Assembly: GCF_026210795.1 (NCBI RefSeq)
Contig: NC_089450.1
Coordinates: 1,240,001-1,304,000 of the forward strand
DNA from: Rhizophagus irregularis
Taxonomy: Eukaryota; Glomeromycota; Glomeromycetes; Glomerales; Glomeraceae
Length of the DNA: 64,000 nt
Direction: 5' to 3'
Below are positions 11,271 to 22,371 of the stretch, piece by piece. The first letter of the stretch is position 1, and each line of letters opens with the position of its first letter. The position numbers were made by a program, and so were the translations under genes. The notes beneath the pieces are model-generated. The model saw only the letters and a list, made by a program, of their open reading frames with translations, had not been told where the DNA came from and did not search any database.

Positions 11271-14211
11271 TAGGGTTTCGATCCTAAATCTACTTAATCC
11301 AGATTAATCCGTCAATCCAAATAATTTCAGATATCCTGATCCGTAGAAATTTGAACGGATGAATCCGATTGTACTGCGGATTTAAGATAATAGATGATCC
11401 GGATTTTAATCCTTATAAATAGGATGGATTATCGCTAAATTTTAATTTATTAAACCTTCGTAAGAACATGATGATGATGAAATTTAATAAATCTTTAAAA
11501 GGCAATCAAATTTGTTAAAACTCATTCACATTTGTATATTTTACACGTTAATGATGTTATAATTGAATAAATTGGTTAAAAATGCCTTATATTCGAAGAT
11601 TTTTTTTTAAAAAAAATAGAGTTTCGTACTTTAGAAAAATTGTATTGATGGCAGACAGTTCTAACGAAACAGAATTTAATAATAATCATAACCAAAATGA
11701 TGCTGAAGTTGAAGTTAATGAAAAGACTGCAACCAAGTGGAAAAAAAGGAAAAACCCCAGTTTTACTAATGAATATTTTGAAAAAATAATTGATCCAAAA
11801 ACTGGTAATGAATTACATATTTGCAAAATCTTAGATGATGATGGCAACTAGTGCAAAAAAACATATCGAAATACAGGAAGTTCAACAGGAAATCTAATTC
11901 AGCATCTGGATTTAGTGCACAAAATCGTTTCTCAAGAAAATGAAAAGAAAAAGGTAGATATTTTTTGCTTTAATTACTATTTACTTAAAAAATAAAATTT
12001 TTAAATTCTAATGTCAATAATCTAATATTTAGCCGCGTACGACAAAAATTACAGATTATGTAAAAAGTACTCAGCCCCACCCTCCACATATTCAAAAACA
12101 ACGGGAAGAAGGTTTGCTTAAGTGGATGCTAAGAACAAATCAGCCGCTCTCTGCTGTTACAAATGAAGCATACAAAGAAATGATAAATATTTTCGATTCA
12201 TCATTTATTACTATACCAGAAGAAAAAAAAATTCGAACAACGATTGGAAAAAGTTATAATCACAATCAAAGAAATTGCCATAACCTTCTTGATGAAACAG
12301 CACGGAATATTTCATTAACAATTGATTTTTGGTCTAGCTACTTGATCACACCAGATCTCAAAATTAAAGATGCATGCTGTGATCAACTATATTCCTTCTC
12401 CTCATACAGCAGTTCGTTATTGCCGATTCCCTACATAAGATTATTTCAGATTGGAAATTAGAAGATTGTATCTCTTCAATCATTACTGATCAACGGAGCT
12501 AACATGGTAGCATTCAATTCCTTTCTTGAAAATTAAGCCTGGGTGTTCTGATATTTTACGCTTACCATGTACAGCCCACACATTACAGCTTGCAATTATA
12601 AAAGGATTAACTCCAGTAGAAGTTCTGGTGGCACGTGTAAGGAGATTAGTAAGATTTTTTGTAACTCAAAAGCAAGTAGAACGATTAACAGCAGTTCAAA
12701 AAAAACTTGGCTACAATGAAGTTTTACACCTTATATAAGATGTTCCAACCCGTTGGAATTCTACATACTATGCTTGGGATCGTATTTATTTTTTTAAAGA
12801 CGCTACTATTCAACTTCAAACAGATTTAATTACTTCATCCATTAGAGAAGAAAAGAATAATGGTGCAAAGCTCAAAAAAATTATGCTATCAGATTCTGAG
12901 TGGGAATTAATAGATCAATTAGTATCTTTATTAATGCCATTTGAAGAAGAAACATGTAAATTTTCTGGTAGAACTTACGTGACTTTAAGTAGGATGATAT
13001 CAACTATTAAAGAGTTAATTTTTGATCTAGCTGGAGATTTTCCATCCGATAATACAACTAATCTTTCATATGAAGATAATGAAGAAGTTAATACATTTCC
13101 AATTGAAACTAATGATGAAGAAGTTATCAGTGATTTCACCAATAAGAAAATATCAATTAAAGAACCTTTGAATACAACTGGAGTTTTGAATAAAGTTCAA
13201 AATAATATTTATAACGCATTGATTTTTTATTGGAATATTCCTAATGAACTTGGTTTAATGGCGGCACTTCTGGATCCCATTATAAAAATTTAGACTTTGT
13301 GGAGGATGAAGATGAAAGACAACAAATTATTCAAAAGCTTCGTGATGAATATAATAAAATCAATAATAAAACTGCAAATTTCCAAGAAGAAATTCAATTA
13401 GAACCAGTTTCTCCAGAAGAAGGTTCTTCCCATTCATATAAAAAATATCAACAATTACGTTTAATGAAATATAAGAATAAACAACAAGTATTAAATGATG
13501 AATCCACTGCTAAAATAGATAAAATTGCAGAATATTTGGCAATGCCATTAGCGATGGAAACTGAAGATCCACTGGAATGGTAGAAGGCTCGTGTACAAAA
13601 TTTTCCAAATCTTTCCAAACTTTCTCGTAAGTATTTAGCAATACCTGCGACTTCTGTATCTAGCGAATGTTTATTTTCAGATGCTCCGGCAACCTAATAA
13701 ATGCATGCAGAGACACGATTAAATACAAATCTAGTTGGAAAAAATGCTTTTTTTGAAACGAAATATGAATGTTATGAATGTTTTCGCACTCAACTGGAAT
13801 GAGGAATAAACAGTAATACTGTAATAGTAAGTAGTAACTTACAAATCATAACTCAAATGGTCAAATTACAATATCAGTTTTAATAAATATTAAATAAACG
13901 TGCATAAAGCATAATTGTCAATTTATAATTGTCAATTGTTAAATGGTGTTGACGTTTTTAATTTTTTTATTTGTAAAATGTAAATTGTAATTTGTTTTAA
14001 TTGTAAATTGTTATTACTTTATAAAGTTGTACAGTATATCTAAATCCGGATGAAAATCTGAATGCAATCCTATTATTAACCCAGATTAAATCTGAAATTA
14101 CGGATGATCCTAAAAATTTCGGATTATACTAAACCCGAATTATAAACCGAATATGATGATGGGAATTAGGATTCTATCCGAATAGCTTTAAAAAATAGGA
14201 TCGAACCCCTA
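11271..14211 (+). mobile_element. hAT transposon hAT1 with 8-bp duplication
   Basis: Terminal inverted repeats are TAGGGTTTCGATCCTA on the left and TAGGGGTTCGATCCTA on the reverse complement of the right end (one mismatch in 16). The flanks are GTTAAAAT (11263-11270) and ATTAAAAT (14212-14219), an 8-bp duplication with one change. The empty site is visible at 42.95-43.1 kb. A degenerate hAT transposase lies inside. Length 2941 bp. Confidence 0.92.
11649..13800 (+). pseudogene. hAT1 transposase (BED finger to hAT C-terminal domain), degenerate
   Basis: The gene probably starts at the ATG at 11649 (MADSSNETEF), not the upstream in-frame ATG at 11582. A BED-type zinc finger follows (HICKILDDDGN, then CKKTYRNTGSS and HLDLVH), broken by a TAG at about 11849. 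A likely 80-nt intron runs from about 11954 (GTAGAT) to the TATTTAG before 12034. Core pieces are SLTIDFWSS (first catalytic Asp region), LPCTAHTLQLAI (about 12553-12588), VPTRWNSTYY near 12745 and the C-terminal dimerisation segment DPLEW to IPATSVSSE (13566-13670). Several stops and frameshifts make it inactive. It acts, in living relatives, by cut-and-paste DNA transposition in the nucleus. Confidence 0.88.
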
Positions 14212-14520
14212 ATTAAAATTATTATGGACGATTTGCACAGTTTGCCTACTACTTGGCAATCACAAATTGGCAAAAATTCATTAAAAAATCAGAAATAAAC
14301 GATTCATCAACCTTTTGTTAGTCATTTATCCAAATTTTAAATTGCCGAATGTTGGTGAAATTGAGTCTAATTTTGTCTAATTGTTAATGATTTTTATGTA
14401 TTTGGTTTATTTTAATTTTGCAATAACAATCAATTAATTATATTTTATTTTTTCGCTTTATTAAAATTACACATTAAAAATTATCATATTAAATATCAAA
14501 TATTTACAGTATCTGTCTAT

Positions 14521-14685
14521 TTACACCTACCATCCACCATCCACCATCCACCATTTACCATTTACCATTCACCATTTATTGTCAACTATTGTCAACCATC
14601 ATCAACCATCATCTACATCCATCATTTACTACCCATCATCTACCATCATTTACTCATCCAAAATTATCTATGACTTACAAAAAAA
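14521..14685. repeat. CCAT/CATTTAC microsatellite
   Basis: Tandem CCAT-rich units (CATCCACCATCCACCAT, then ACCATTTACC, then ATCATTTACT variants). It lies directly beyond the 3' edge of array A as read on the minus strand. Confidence 0.75.
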
Positions 14686-14689
14686 TAAA

Positions 14690-15057
14690 GAAACGGTTAG
14701 TAAACCATTATTATTTCAATAAAAAAAGGTTAAAGTTTTGAAGATTCAAAACCTACCTATTCAATAGAATTCCAAAAGAAAATCTACAAAAAAAAATAAA
14801 GAAACAGTTAGTAAACCGATTTTTTAATAAAAAAAATTTTAGTTTCAAAATATTTTGAAATTTACCTAGCCAAAAATTCAAAGTGGAAACCTACAAAAAA
14901 AAGAAGAAACGATTAGTTAAAGTTTCTTTGAAAAAAAAAATAATTTTGAAATATGAAACTTACCTGATCTGTTCAATATAAGTTTGAAGTGGAAACCTAC
15001 AAAAAAAGGAAAGAAATGATTAGTTTTTTATTAAAAAAGTTTTCAAAGTCTAAGGAT
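14690..15057 (-). repeat. Array A, segment 3: exon-like/intron-like tandem units
   Basis: Read on the minus strand, short blocks begin after a T-rich run ending TTTGTAG and end before GTAAGTTT or GTAGGTTT. Examples are the blocks starting ATTTTCTTTTGGAATTC and GTTTCCACTTTGAATT. Intervening blocks carry an A/T hairpin. This is the downstream end of the array that continues at 16133-16445 and 24777-27185. See the finding on arrays A and B for measurements. Confidence 0.75.
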
Positions 15058-15066
15058 ATTACAACT

Positions 15067-16123
15067 ATACATGAAATTGAAATTGGTTAATTTTGATCTC
15101 CGAAATAGTCGAAATGGTCGAAATGATTTTGACTTGAGCCCCTCCAAAAGTCGAAATGACGTCATAGTCATATGATTTTATAGTAAACAATAATATTAAA
15201 ATTCAAAGTTAACGAACTCCGCATCCAGTGATTCAATTTTTATGATTTTTACACGTAAGGTTGCTTGCCAAAATTAGGTAATTTAGGCCAAGGCCAAAAC
15301 TTTTTTGTAGCCGAAAGTTTAGGCAATCAAAAATAAATTTGCTGAAATTTATAATGCCGAAATTATTGCCGAAAGTTTGAAATTTGACCGAAATTATTGG
15401 TATAATTCTGGCCATTTTTAGGACGTAATTCTGGCCAGAAAATGATCAACATTACAAATTTCCTTTTTTGGAAATTCGTGTACCCTTTGTGAAACTGATT
15501 TCACCAATTTTACTGGAAAACAAAATTTCCTTTTTTTGGAAATTGGTGTAATGTCACGTGACACAATGTCATAATTTCGGCTGAATTTTAATTTTGGCCA
15601 AAATTAAGACTGAGTTTCGGCCTAATTTCGGCATTTTCGGCATTTAATTTGATTGGCCAAAACCTTTCGGAATTTCCTTTTTAGTTTTGGCAGGCAATCT
15701 TATTTACACGATTGGATTCAGCTCATCATCGAGAGGATTCCAATGATATGTATTTCATATTTATAGCATCAATATTGACAGAGTTATTTACATTTAAAAT
15801 TTGGTATTAAATAGTCTTATAATTTTTATAGTAAACAATAATTTTAAAATTCAAAGTTAACGAACTTCGCATCCAGTGATTCGATTTTTATGATCTTTAC
15901 ACGGTTGGATTCAGCTCATTGAGGATTCTAATGATATGTATTTCATATATGTAGCATCAATATTGACGGAGTTATTTATGTTTAAAATTTTATATTAAAT
16001 TATAATTATAAAAAATCACATGACTATAATGTAATTTCGACCATTTCAACTTTAATTTCGACTTTTGACCTTCCCAAGTTGAAATATTTCTACTTTTGGG
16101 TTTTAATTTTGACTTCATATATA
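15067..16123. mobile_element. Mutator-like MITE copy 2 (inverted), with nested MITE
   Basis: Identical 9-bp flanks ATTACAACT at 15058-15066 and 16124-16132. Relative to copy 1 (7962-8507) it is inverted: the TCTACTTTTGGG end is now on the right. Without the nested MITE and its duplicated target it is about 600 bp, close to copy 1. It is inserted in array A, between segments 2 and 3. Confidence 0.85.
15256..15702. mobile_element. hAT-type MITE (TAAGGTTGC family) nested in the Mutator-like MITE
   Basis: Exact 8-bp duplication TTTACACG at 15248-15255 and 15703-15710. Ends TAAGGTTGCTTGCC and, reverse-complemented, TAAGATTGCCTGCC. Interior is rich in GGCCAAAA/TTTTGGCC-like words. The sister block of the host at about 15890 gives the uninterrupted TTTACACGGTTGGATTC. 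A 60-codon minus-strand frame inside is not a gene. Confidence 0.9.
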
Positions 16124-16132
16124 ATTACAACT

Positions 16133-16445
16133 AATACTTATAAAATAAAAAAATAAATAAAAAAAATTAAAAATTTATTTTAAAGTTTTGAAAAGAAAAT
16201 AAAGCTTCGAAACTCACCTATCCAAAATCCAAGAATTGAAAGTTGAAACCTACAAAATAAAAGAAAAAAAATTTAAAAACAAATTAAAAAAGTAATTTTT
16301 TTTAAAAAAAAGGTTCAATTCTTTCACTTCAAAACTTACCTATATATCCAAGTGCCTTAGAACTGAAAGAAATCTATAAAAAAAAATTAAAATAAAATTA
16401 AAAAAATATTTCTTTTAAAATAAGTTTCGAAGTTTTACTTCAAAA
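16133..16445 (-). repeat. Array A, segment 2
   Basis: Exon-like blocks on the minus strand, including ones starting GTTTCAACTTTCAATTC and ATTTCTTTCAGTTCTAAGG. Each follows a T-rich acceptor-like run ending TAG and precedes GTGAGTTT or GTAAGTTT. The segment ends at the left target duplication of hAT2, which falls on the donor side of a unit whose other half is at 24777. Confidence 0.8.
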
Positions 16446-16633
16446 CCCACCTACAGTGATAATGTGGTGGGATAACGTCCAGCTTAAATGATTTGGACTG
16501 GGACTTTCTGGGACATTGTCCAATAGTCCGTATCCCACTATGTCCCAATCAGTTAGTTGTCCATTGGACAAGTCCCACTTAAAAAATTTCTTGTCCGGCT
16601 GTCCAGCGTCTGAATATCCAATTGTCTCACGTG

Positions 16634-17568
16634 TAAAAATGGTCATCGGTCCTAAAAGACCGCAGTTCTACAGTTTTACACCATAAAAAGACAAACTGGT
16701 CCGTCTTAGTGTAGGACCACGGTCTTTCAGTCCTGTATCACATATAATAAGACCGTCAGTTTTTTTAAAAACTGTAGTCTTTTTAAGACTGATCAGTTTT
16801 TTTTCTTTTTTTTTTACAAATAAAAAAAATTTTTTCCTTAACTTTATTAGGAATAGCCTTGTTTTATAAATATGAACACTAATCAGGATGTTTTTAAATA
16901 TACAAATTTTTTTTTTACAAATGATCATCACATGCATCATGCACTTACTATTATTGTATTAGTGATAATAATTGTGATATCTCGTCATCCAGTGATTATA
17001 AAAATATGAAACTATCACCATTCGAATCATCTCAATGAGTCGCGTCAAATGGTATCAAAATCATTATTTTATAATCGATAAAAAAAAAATTACATCGGCA
17101 AAACTATTTGATAACAAATTCAATAATTGCTAGCTATCTATCGATCCTGGAAATATGATTTAGCCACCATTCGACACATCTCGTTGAGACAATTCGAATG
17201 GTAGTGGTTTTATCATTTTATGATCACTGGATGACGAGATATTCTGCTTAAACACTTTTTTGGAGTTCATTGATGCATGGTAAAGGATATTCATCCCGTT
17301 TGGGGCGTTTTGACAGGCAACTCTACAAGTAGGGAGAAGTAATTTTCATTGTTTTGAATTGGTTGGTCTTTATATTATTTTATAAAGACCTTCATTAGAT
17401 TAATAGATTTATTCAATATAAAAATCATTATTATATGAAGACTGATATGAGAACTGGTCAGTCCTCGGGACTGGTCCTACTGCACTATAAAAAAATGCAA
17501 GACCGCAGTCCGGTCCTACAAGTTCCAGAACTGACGAGTAGGACCAGTAGGACCGATGACCATTCTTA
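16634..17568. mobile_element. 935-bp hAT-type MITE in hAT2
   Basis: Ends TAAAAATGGTCATCGGTCCT and, inverted, TAAGAATGGTCATCGGTCCT (one mismatch). The 8-bp flanks are CTCACGTG (16626-16633) and CTCGCGTG (17569-17576), one mismatch. Subterminal GACCG/CGGTC and GGTCCTA words recur near both ends. No transposase inside. It carries the foldback 16977-17242. Confidence 0.9.
16977..17242. repeat. Foldback with perfect 20-bp inverted ends
   Basis: ATATCTCGTCATCCAGTGAT at 16977-16996 is exactly inverted at 17223-17242. Inner arms also pair: ACCATTCGAATCATCTCAAT against its near-complement around 17190-17210. Loop includes a run of A around 17085. It contains the shared ATCCAGTGAT motif. Confidence 0.75.
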
Positions 17569-17743
17569 CTCGCGTGGCTGAAGATCAAACTTTTTTTACC
17601 GATTATTTTTTTTTTAAAAAAAAAATCTTTTTTACGATAAACAGTTCAGCATTTTATTTTTTTATTAAAAACATTTTATAATTTATTCATAGCTTTTAAA
17701 AAATCATTTTTTTACACTACAATACAACTTTTCGTCTTTTACA

Positions 17744-18036
17744 ATGCCACCAATATCAGAATTATTAAATGATTATATTATTAAAACTAAAGAAAAACTC
17801 AATCAGAGTAACCTTAAAACGTATTGCAAATTGCAAATGTTGTATTGATGTATTAGGAGAAGAGGAAGGAAAACAAATTTGTTTTCCAAATAAAACAGAT
17901 AGAATAGTACAACATTTGAAAAAGTGCACTCATTTTCTCGCAGCAATAACACCTGAAAAAAGAAACGTTATTTTTTCATTATTAAAAAATAATGAAAAAG
18001 AATTAGAAAATAAACGACTATATAACATCAGCAAGT
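17744..18036 (+). pseudogene. hAT2 transposase, N-terminal exon (BED-like finger), frameshifted
   Basis: The likely start is ATG at 17744 (MPPISELLNDYIIKTKEKL). A frameshift near 17830 moves the reading to the frame with CKCCIDVLGEEEGKQICF, then HLKKCTHF: Cys/Cys and His/Cys pairs as in a BED-type finger. The exon ends around KRLYNIS near 18030, where the sequence AACATCAGCAAGT could be a GC-type splice donor or simply the edge of the inserted element that begins at 18026. The rest of the gene resumes at 22372. Confidence 0.7.
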
Positions 18037-18529
18037 TTGAAAAGTGTTGATTCATACCAGTATACGTGTTGATCAACACCAGCTAGTTGTTCAAAGTGTT
18101 TACAATATTAATCAACACCCATATACTGGAATATACTAACGCATAATGTTAATATATGTGTCATTCAACTCTAATTGTGTAGTTTAACACATTATACAAT
18201 TGTTGTTCAACGCACTGTATATTTACGCATATATATGATTACATATGTATATTTTAATTAAATTATATTTATTGATTTATTTTTACTCACCTTAGGAACT
18301 AAACTGGTTACCTCAACTTACAATATCATATCTCACAATCTAACCAATGTACTATTTAATTTAAGTATAATATACATTTATTAAAATTAGCATTTAAAAA
18401 AAAAATCATTTCGGCAATACTATAATGGCCGTAATGTACTCTATATCATGTGTATTACGTAATACTAGATTACTGCTGTGATAGCAAAAAAAGAAATTAA
18501 GCTTTTTTTAGCAAAGCTTAATTTTTTTT

Positions 18530-18700
18530 GCTTTTCCTCTTCGTTCTTCCCTTCCCTTTTGTTTTCCTATTACCCCTTCGTTCTTCCCTTCGTTCTTCCT
18601 TTTCCTTTCATTTTCCCATTACTCTTTATTTCTCCTCTTCCCTTTCGTTTCATTCTTTTCCCTTTTGTTCTTCCCTTTCTCCCCTTTCCTTTATAAAAGT
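18530..18700 (+). repeat. Pyrimidine (C/T) tract followed by a TATA-like box
   Basis: Repeated TTCTTCCCTTCC/TTTTCCTTTC words make the plus strand almost purely pyrimidine. The tract ends with TATAAAAG at 18692-18699, upstream of the hairpin array and array B in the same orientation. This could be a promoter region for a transcript through the array, but that is only inferred from position. Open frames here are low-complexity. Confidence 0.5.
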
Positions 18701-18879
18701 TTTATCCGTTATTTCTGTAAAAACTCTGTAAAAATGAGCCTTCACTGATCCATTTACAGAAAATGTAATAAGTTGATAAATTCCATAATATAAGGTCATT
18801 AATTCCGGAGATATGAGCCTTTTACAGAAAAAAGTTTGGTGAGTTTTGCAATAAAATGTTGTGAAACTATTTTTCATTT

Positions 18880-19700
18880 TTTAACGAAACGTTAAAAAAT
18901 ATTTTGAAATAATTTTTTTTTAAATTTTTCATTAAAATTATTAACAAAACGTTTTTAATGTTTCAAAATATATTTTTTTTATTTTTTCTTTAATCGGAAT
19001 ATTGGTTCTAATTTTTTTATTTTTTCTTTTAACGAAACATTTTTAACGTTTCGTAATATAATTTTTTCATTTCTTTTAATCAGAACGTTGGCTAACGTTC
19101 TGATTATTTTTATTTCATTTTTTTAACGAAACGTTTTTAACGTTTCGAAATAATTTTTTTTAAATTTATTTAATCGGAACATTGGCTAACGTTCTGATTA
19201 TTTTTTTTATTCATTTTTTTAATTAGAACATTGAAAAACGTTCCAAATTATTATTTTTTTTCATTTCTTTTAATCGGAATGTTGGCTAATGTTTTGATTA
19301 ATTTTTTATTTCATTTTTTTAACAAAACGGTTTTAACATTTTGTTAATAATTTTTTTTTTCTTTTTTAATCAGAATGTTGGCTAACGTTCCGATTTACAT
19401 TTATTTTTTCTTTTTTTAACAAAACATTTTTAACGTTTCGTTAATAATTTTTTTTCTTTCATTTTTTTTAATCAGAATGTTAGCTAACGTTCTGATTATT
19501 TTATTTTTTACGAAACGTTTTTTAACATTTTGTAATATTTTTTCATTTTTTTTTAATCAGAATGTTGGTTAACGTTCTGATTTACGTTTTTATTTCTTTT
19601 TTTAACGAAACATTTTTTACGTTTCGTAATGCTATTTTTTTTTCTTTTTTTTAAAATTTTTTTAATTGTTTGTTTTTTTACAAAACGTATCTAACGTTTC
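18880..19700 (+). repeat. Hairpin tandem array (AACGAAACGTT / AATCAGAACGTT type)
   Basis: Alternating palindromic blocks: AACGAAACGTTTTTAACGTTTCG-like and AATCAGAACGTTGGCTAACGTTCTGATT-like, each separated by T-rich spacers. About a dozen and a half palindromes, degenerate. The same AATCAGAAYGTT palindromes occur inverted at 27190-27470, upstream of array A as read on the minus strand, so both arrays share the order hairpins then exon-like units. Confidence 0.75.
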
Positions 19701-19704
19701 AATT

Positions 19705-21800
19705 TTTTATTTTTTTTAGGACCGCAGTTTTCTGGATGGCTCACAGATAGGAATTTTGAAGGTAAACCTTCAAATTTTTTTTGATTTTGTTTATTTTTAA
19801 CGAAATGTATCTAATGTTTCGATTTTTTATTTTTTTTTAGGACCGTGGCTTCCTGAATGATTCATGGACAGGTAAAATTAATTTTTTTTTTAATTTATTT
19901 TAATGAAACATGACTAATGTTTCATTTTTCTTTCTTTTTTAGGTTCACGGATTTCTTTTTCTAAATGGGATTTCAAATATTATGGTAAGTTTCACAACAA
20001 ACGTTGTGAAACTTCATTTATTTTTTAATTTTTTTTTTAGAAACGTTTCTAACGTTTCTTTAAATTCTTTTTGTAAGTCTTTTTTTTGGAAAACGGAGGA
20101 AAGGGTAAGTTTCAAAGCATTTTGCTTCGAAACTTTTAAAAAAAATTTTTTTTTTTAATTTCTTTTATAAGGAAACGTTTTTAACGTTTTCTTTATATTG
20201 TTTTTTTTTGTAGGTATTTCTTTGGGAATTGGGAAATGCAAAGGGTAAATTTCGAAACTTATAAAAATATTTTTTTTATTTTTTTTATAAGGAAACGATT
20301 CTAACGTTTCCTTTATAATTTTTGTAGGTCTTTCGGAAAAGTGCAAAAGTGCAAAGGGTAAGTTTTGAAGCGTTTTGCTTTGAAACTTTCTAAGAAAAAG
20401 TTTTATTATTTTTTTTATTATAAAGGAAACGGTTTAACGTTTCCTTTATATTTTTTGTAGATATTTCTTTGGGAAACGGGAAATGCAAATGGTAAGTTTT
20501 GCTTTAAAATTTATAAAAATATTTTTTTCATTTTTTTTTATAAGGAATGTTTTTAATGTTTCCTTTATAATTTTGTAGGTTTTTCGGGAAATGCAAATGG
20601 TAAGTTTCGAAGCGTAATTTTACACTTCGAAACTTTTTAAAAAATTTCTTTTTTTAAAAACATTAGAAAACATTTCTAACGTTTCTATATGATATTTTTT
20701 TGTAGGAATTTTCGACTTCAAATCTTGGATAGTATAGTAAGTTTTGAAGATTTGAATCATAAAATTAATTTTTTTTAATTTTTATTAGGAAATGTTTATT
20801 AACGTTCCTTTATTTTTTTTTTGTAGGTTCAGAAGTTGAGTTTGAGAGTTTAAACTGGTAAGTTTTGTTAAAAACAAAACTTATATTTTTTTTAATTTTT
20901 TTATTAGGAAACTTTCTAACTGAAGTACTGAACGTTTCCTTTCTTTTTTGTAGTTTGGGAATATCCAGTATTAGATACGTGGTAATTTTGCATGAAACTT
21001 TTTTTAAAAATGTTTTTTATTAGGAAACACTTACTAATGTTTCCTTTGTTCTTTATTTTTAGGTTTCGGAATATCTGGATAAGGGTAACGTAAAGTTAAG
21101 TTTCATTTCGTCACAAAATAATATCTTTAAGAAACGTTCTAACTGAACGTTTCCTTTTTCTTTTTGTAGGTTCAAGAGTATGGAATTGGATACGGGCTAT
21201 AAAATGGGAAGTTTTGTACATTTTGTTATGAAACTTCCATTTTTTTTTGTTTTTTTTTTTTAAGAAACGTTCTAACTAAATGTTTCTTTTTTTTGTAGGT
21301 TCTTTTCAGCTCTGGATTTTCTTTCGTAGGTCAGTTTGGTACTTGGATTTTTTTTTATAGGGAAATGAATAAGTTTCATAATATAACATGAAACTTTTCT
21401 TTAATTTTTTTTTTAGGAAATGTTAATTAATGTTTCCTTTTTCTTTTCTGTAAGTTTTGGATTTCAGTTTGGGTCAACGGTGAGTTTCGCAGATTTGTGA
21501 AATTTATTTTTATTTGTATTTTCTTTTTTTGAAAATGTATTGTTGACACCTATATTTCTTTTATTTATAAGCTTCAGGATTCCGAGCTAAAGATTGGTGA
21601 GTTTAGTAACATTTTGTTACAAAACTTTTCTAATTTTTAATTGATATTGGATCGATCGGATCATAAGTTTCATAATTATGAAACTTCTATTGTCATTTTT
21701 TTAATATAAACCATTTTCTAATATTTCTTTTATTTTTGTAGGTTTCGGTCAGCTTTTGGAATATTGGATAAGATTGTGTAAGTTTTGTTAACGAAACTTT
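19705..21800 (+). repeat. Array B: tandem exon-like blocks separated by intron-like blocks
   Basis: About 17 repeated units on the plus strand. A clear run has exon-like blocks at 20214-20244, 20328-20357, 20461-20491, 20579-20599, 20706-20736 and 20827-20857 (31, 30, 31, 21, 31 and 31 nt). They are separated by intron-like blocks of 83, 103, 87, 106 and 90 nt. Intron-like blocks begin GTAAGT or GTAAAT and end in a T-run plus GTAG. Each holds a palindrome such as GGAAACGTTTTTAACGTTTC and often a second stem that includes the donor (AAGTTTCGAAG with CTTCGAAACTT). Exon-like blocks resemble each other (for example TTCGGAATATCTGGATAAG). They do not form an obvious protein. Confidence 0.8.
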
Positions 21801-22371
21801 TAATTTTGTTTTTTTTATTTGAAACCCATCTTGTTATGGTTGTATCACCAGGGGCACTTTGTTAACGGAAATTTAGTACATTAATCGCTTAAAAATCTGC
21901 AACAATCCAATTATAATAAGAGGTTGTATTATTTGCATTGTACTGTATTTTATAAATAAATATACAATATTTTACAATTAAATTTTATATGTTAATAATA
22001 TACAATAATATATATGTTAATAAATTACTAATTTTACAATTAAAGTTAATTAACTAACATATGATGACTAAAAAATACCGTTGCTATACGCGTTTTTAAT
22101 ATCAATATACGCGTTTTTATACATTTTTAAACTATCATTGTTTTACTATGTGTAGCTTTACATTTAAATTAGTGTTGTTTTACGCGTTTTTAAACATTTT
22201 TAAGTAGCGTTGATTGATAAAGGGTTCGTTTCTTTACATTTTTTAGTGTTGAGTAACACATGGCGTTTTTCAATACTTTATACGCCTGTTTAAAACTTGC
22301 TGATGAAGTATTAAATATTTTACTGTATATGTTTTTTTTTTTAAATTAATACTGATTTCAATTTCTTTATA

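Larger units (their letters stand above)
11160..14470. repeat. Repeat H copy 1, split by hAT1
   Basis: Sequence before 11270 (ATAGTCCATTTCGTC and onwards) and after 14220 (ATTATGGACGATTTGCACAG and onwards) together match one continuous stretch at 42950-43330. There the two halves meet at TCGTCAAAATTATTATGG with no insert. Repeat H shows short inverted pieces around GTCCATTTCGTC/GGACGA but its true ends are not defined. Confidence 0.75.
18026..22305. mobile_element. 4.3-kb inverted-repeat element carrying array B
   Basis: The ends CATCAGCAAGTTT (18026-18038) and AAACTTGCTGATG (22293-22305) are perfect inverted copies. GTGTTG/CAACAC words recur just inside both ends (18040-18200 and 22160-22260), like subterminal repeats. 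No transposase inside; the interior is a pyrimidine tract, a hairpin array and the exon/intron-like array B. The 8-bp flanks CTATATAA and AAGTATTA do not match, so a duplication is not demonstrated. It splits the hAT2 transposase gene, possibly within an intron ending at TTTCTTTATAG (22371). Confidence 0.6.

Noticed and set aside
16440-16646. 68-codon minus-strand open frame (DAGQPDKKFFKWDLSNG)
   Set aside because: It lies across the hAT2 terminus with its GTCC words; no gene context and no family similarity.
18478-18877. Overlapping open frames rich in Phe, Pro, Leu and Ser
   Set aside because: They translate the pyrimidine tract; low-complexity, no start context or homologs.
19705-21800. 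A protein encoded by the joined mini-exons
   Set aside because: Block lengths (mostly 31 nt, one 30 and one 21) are generally not multiples of three and joined blocks give no continuous recognisable frame; a coding role is not supported.
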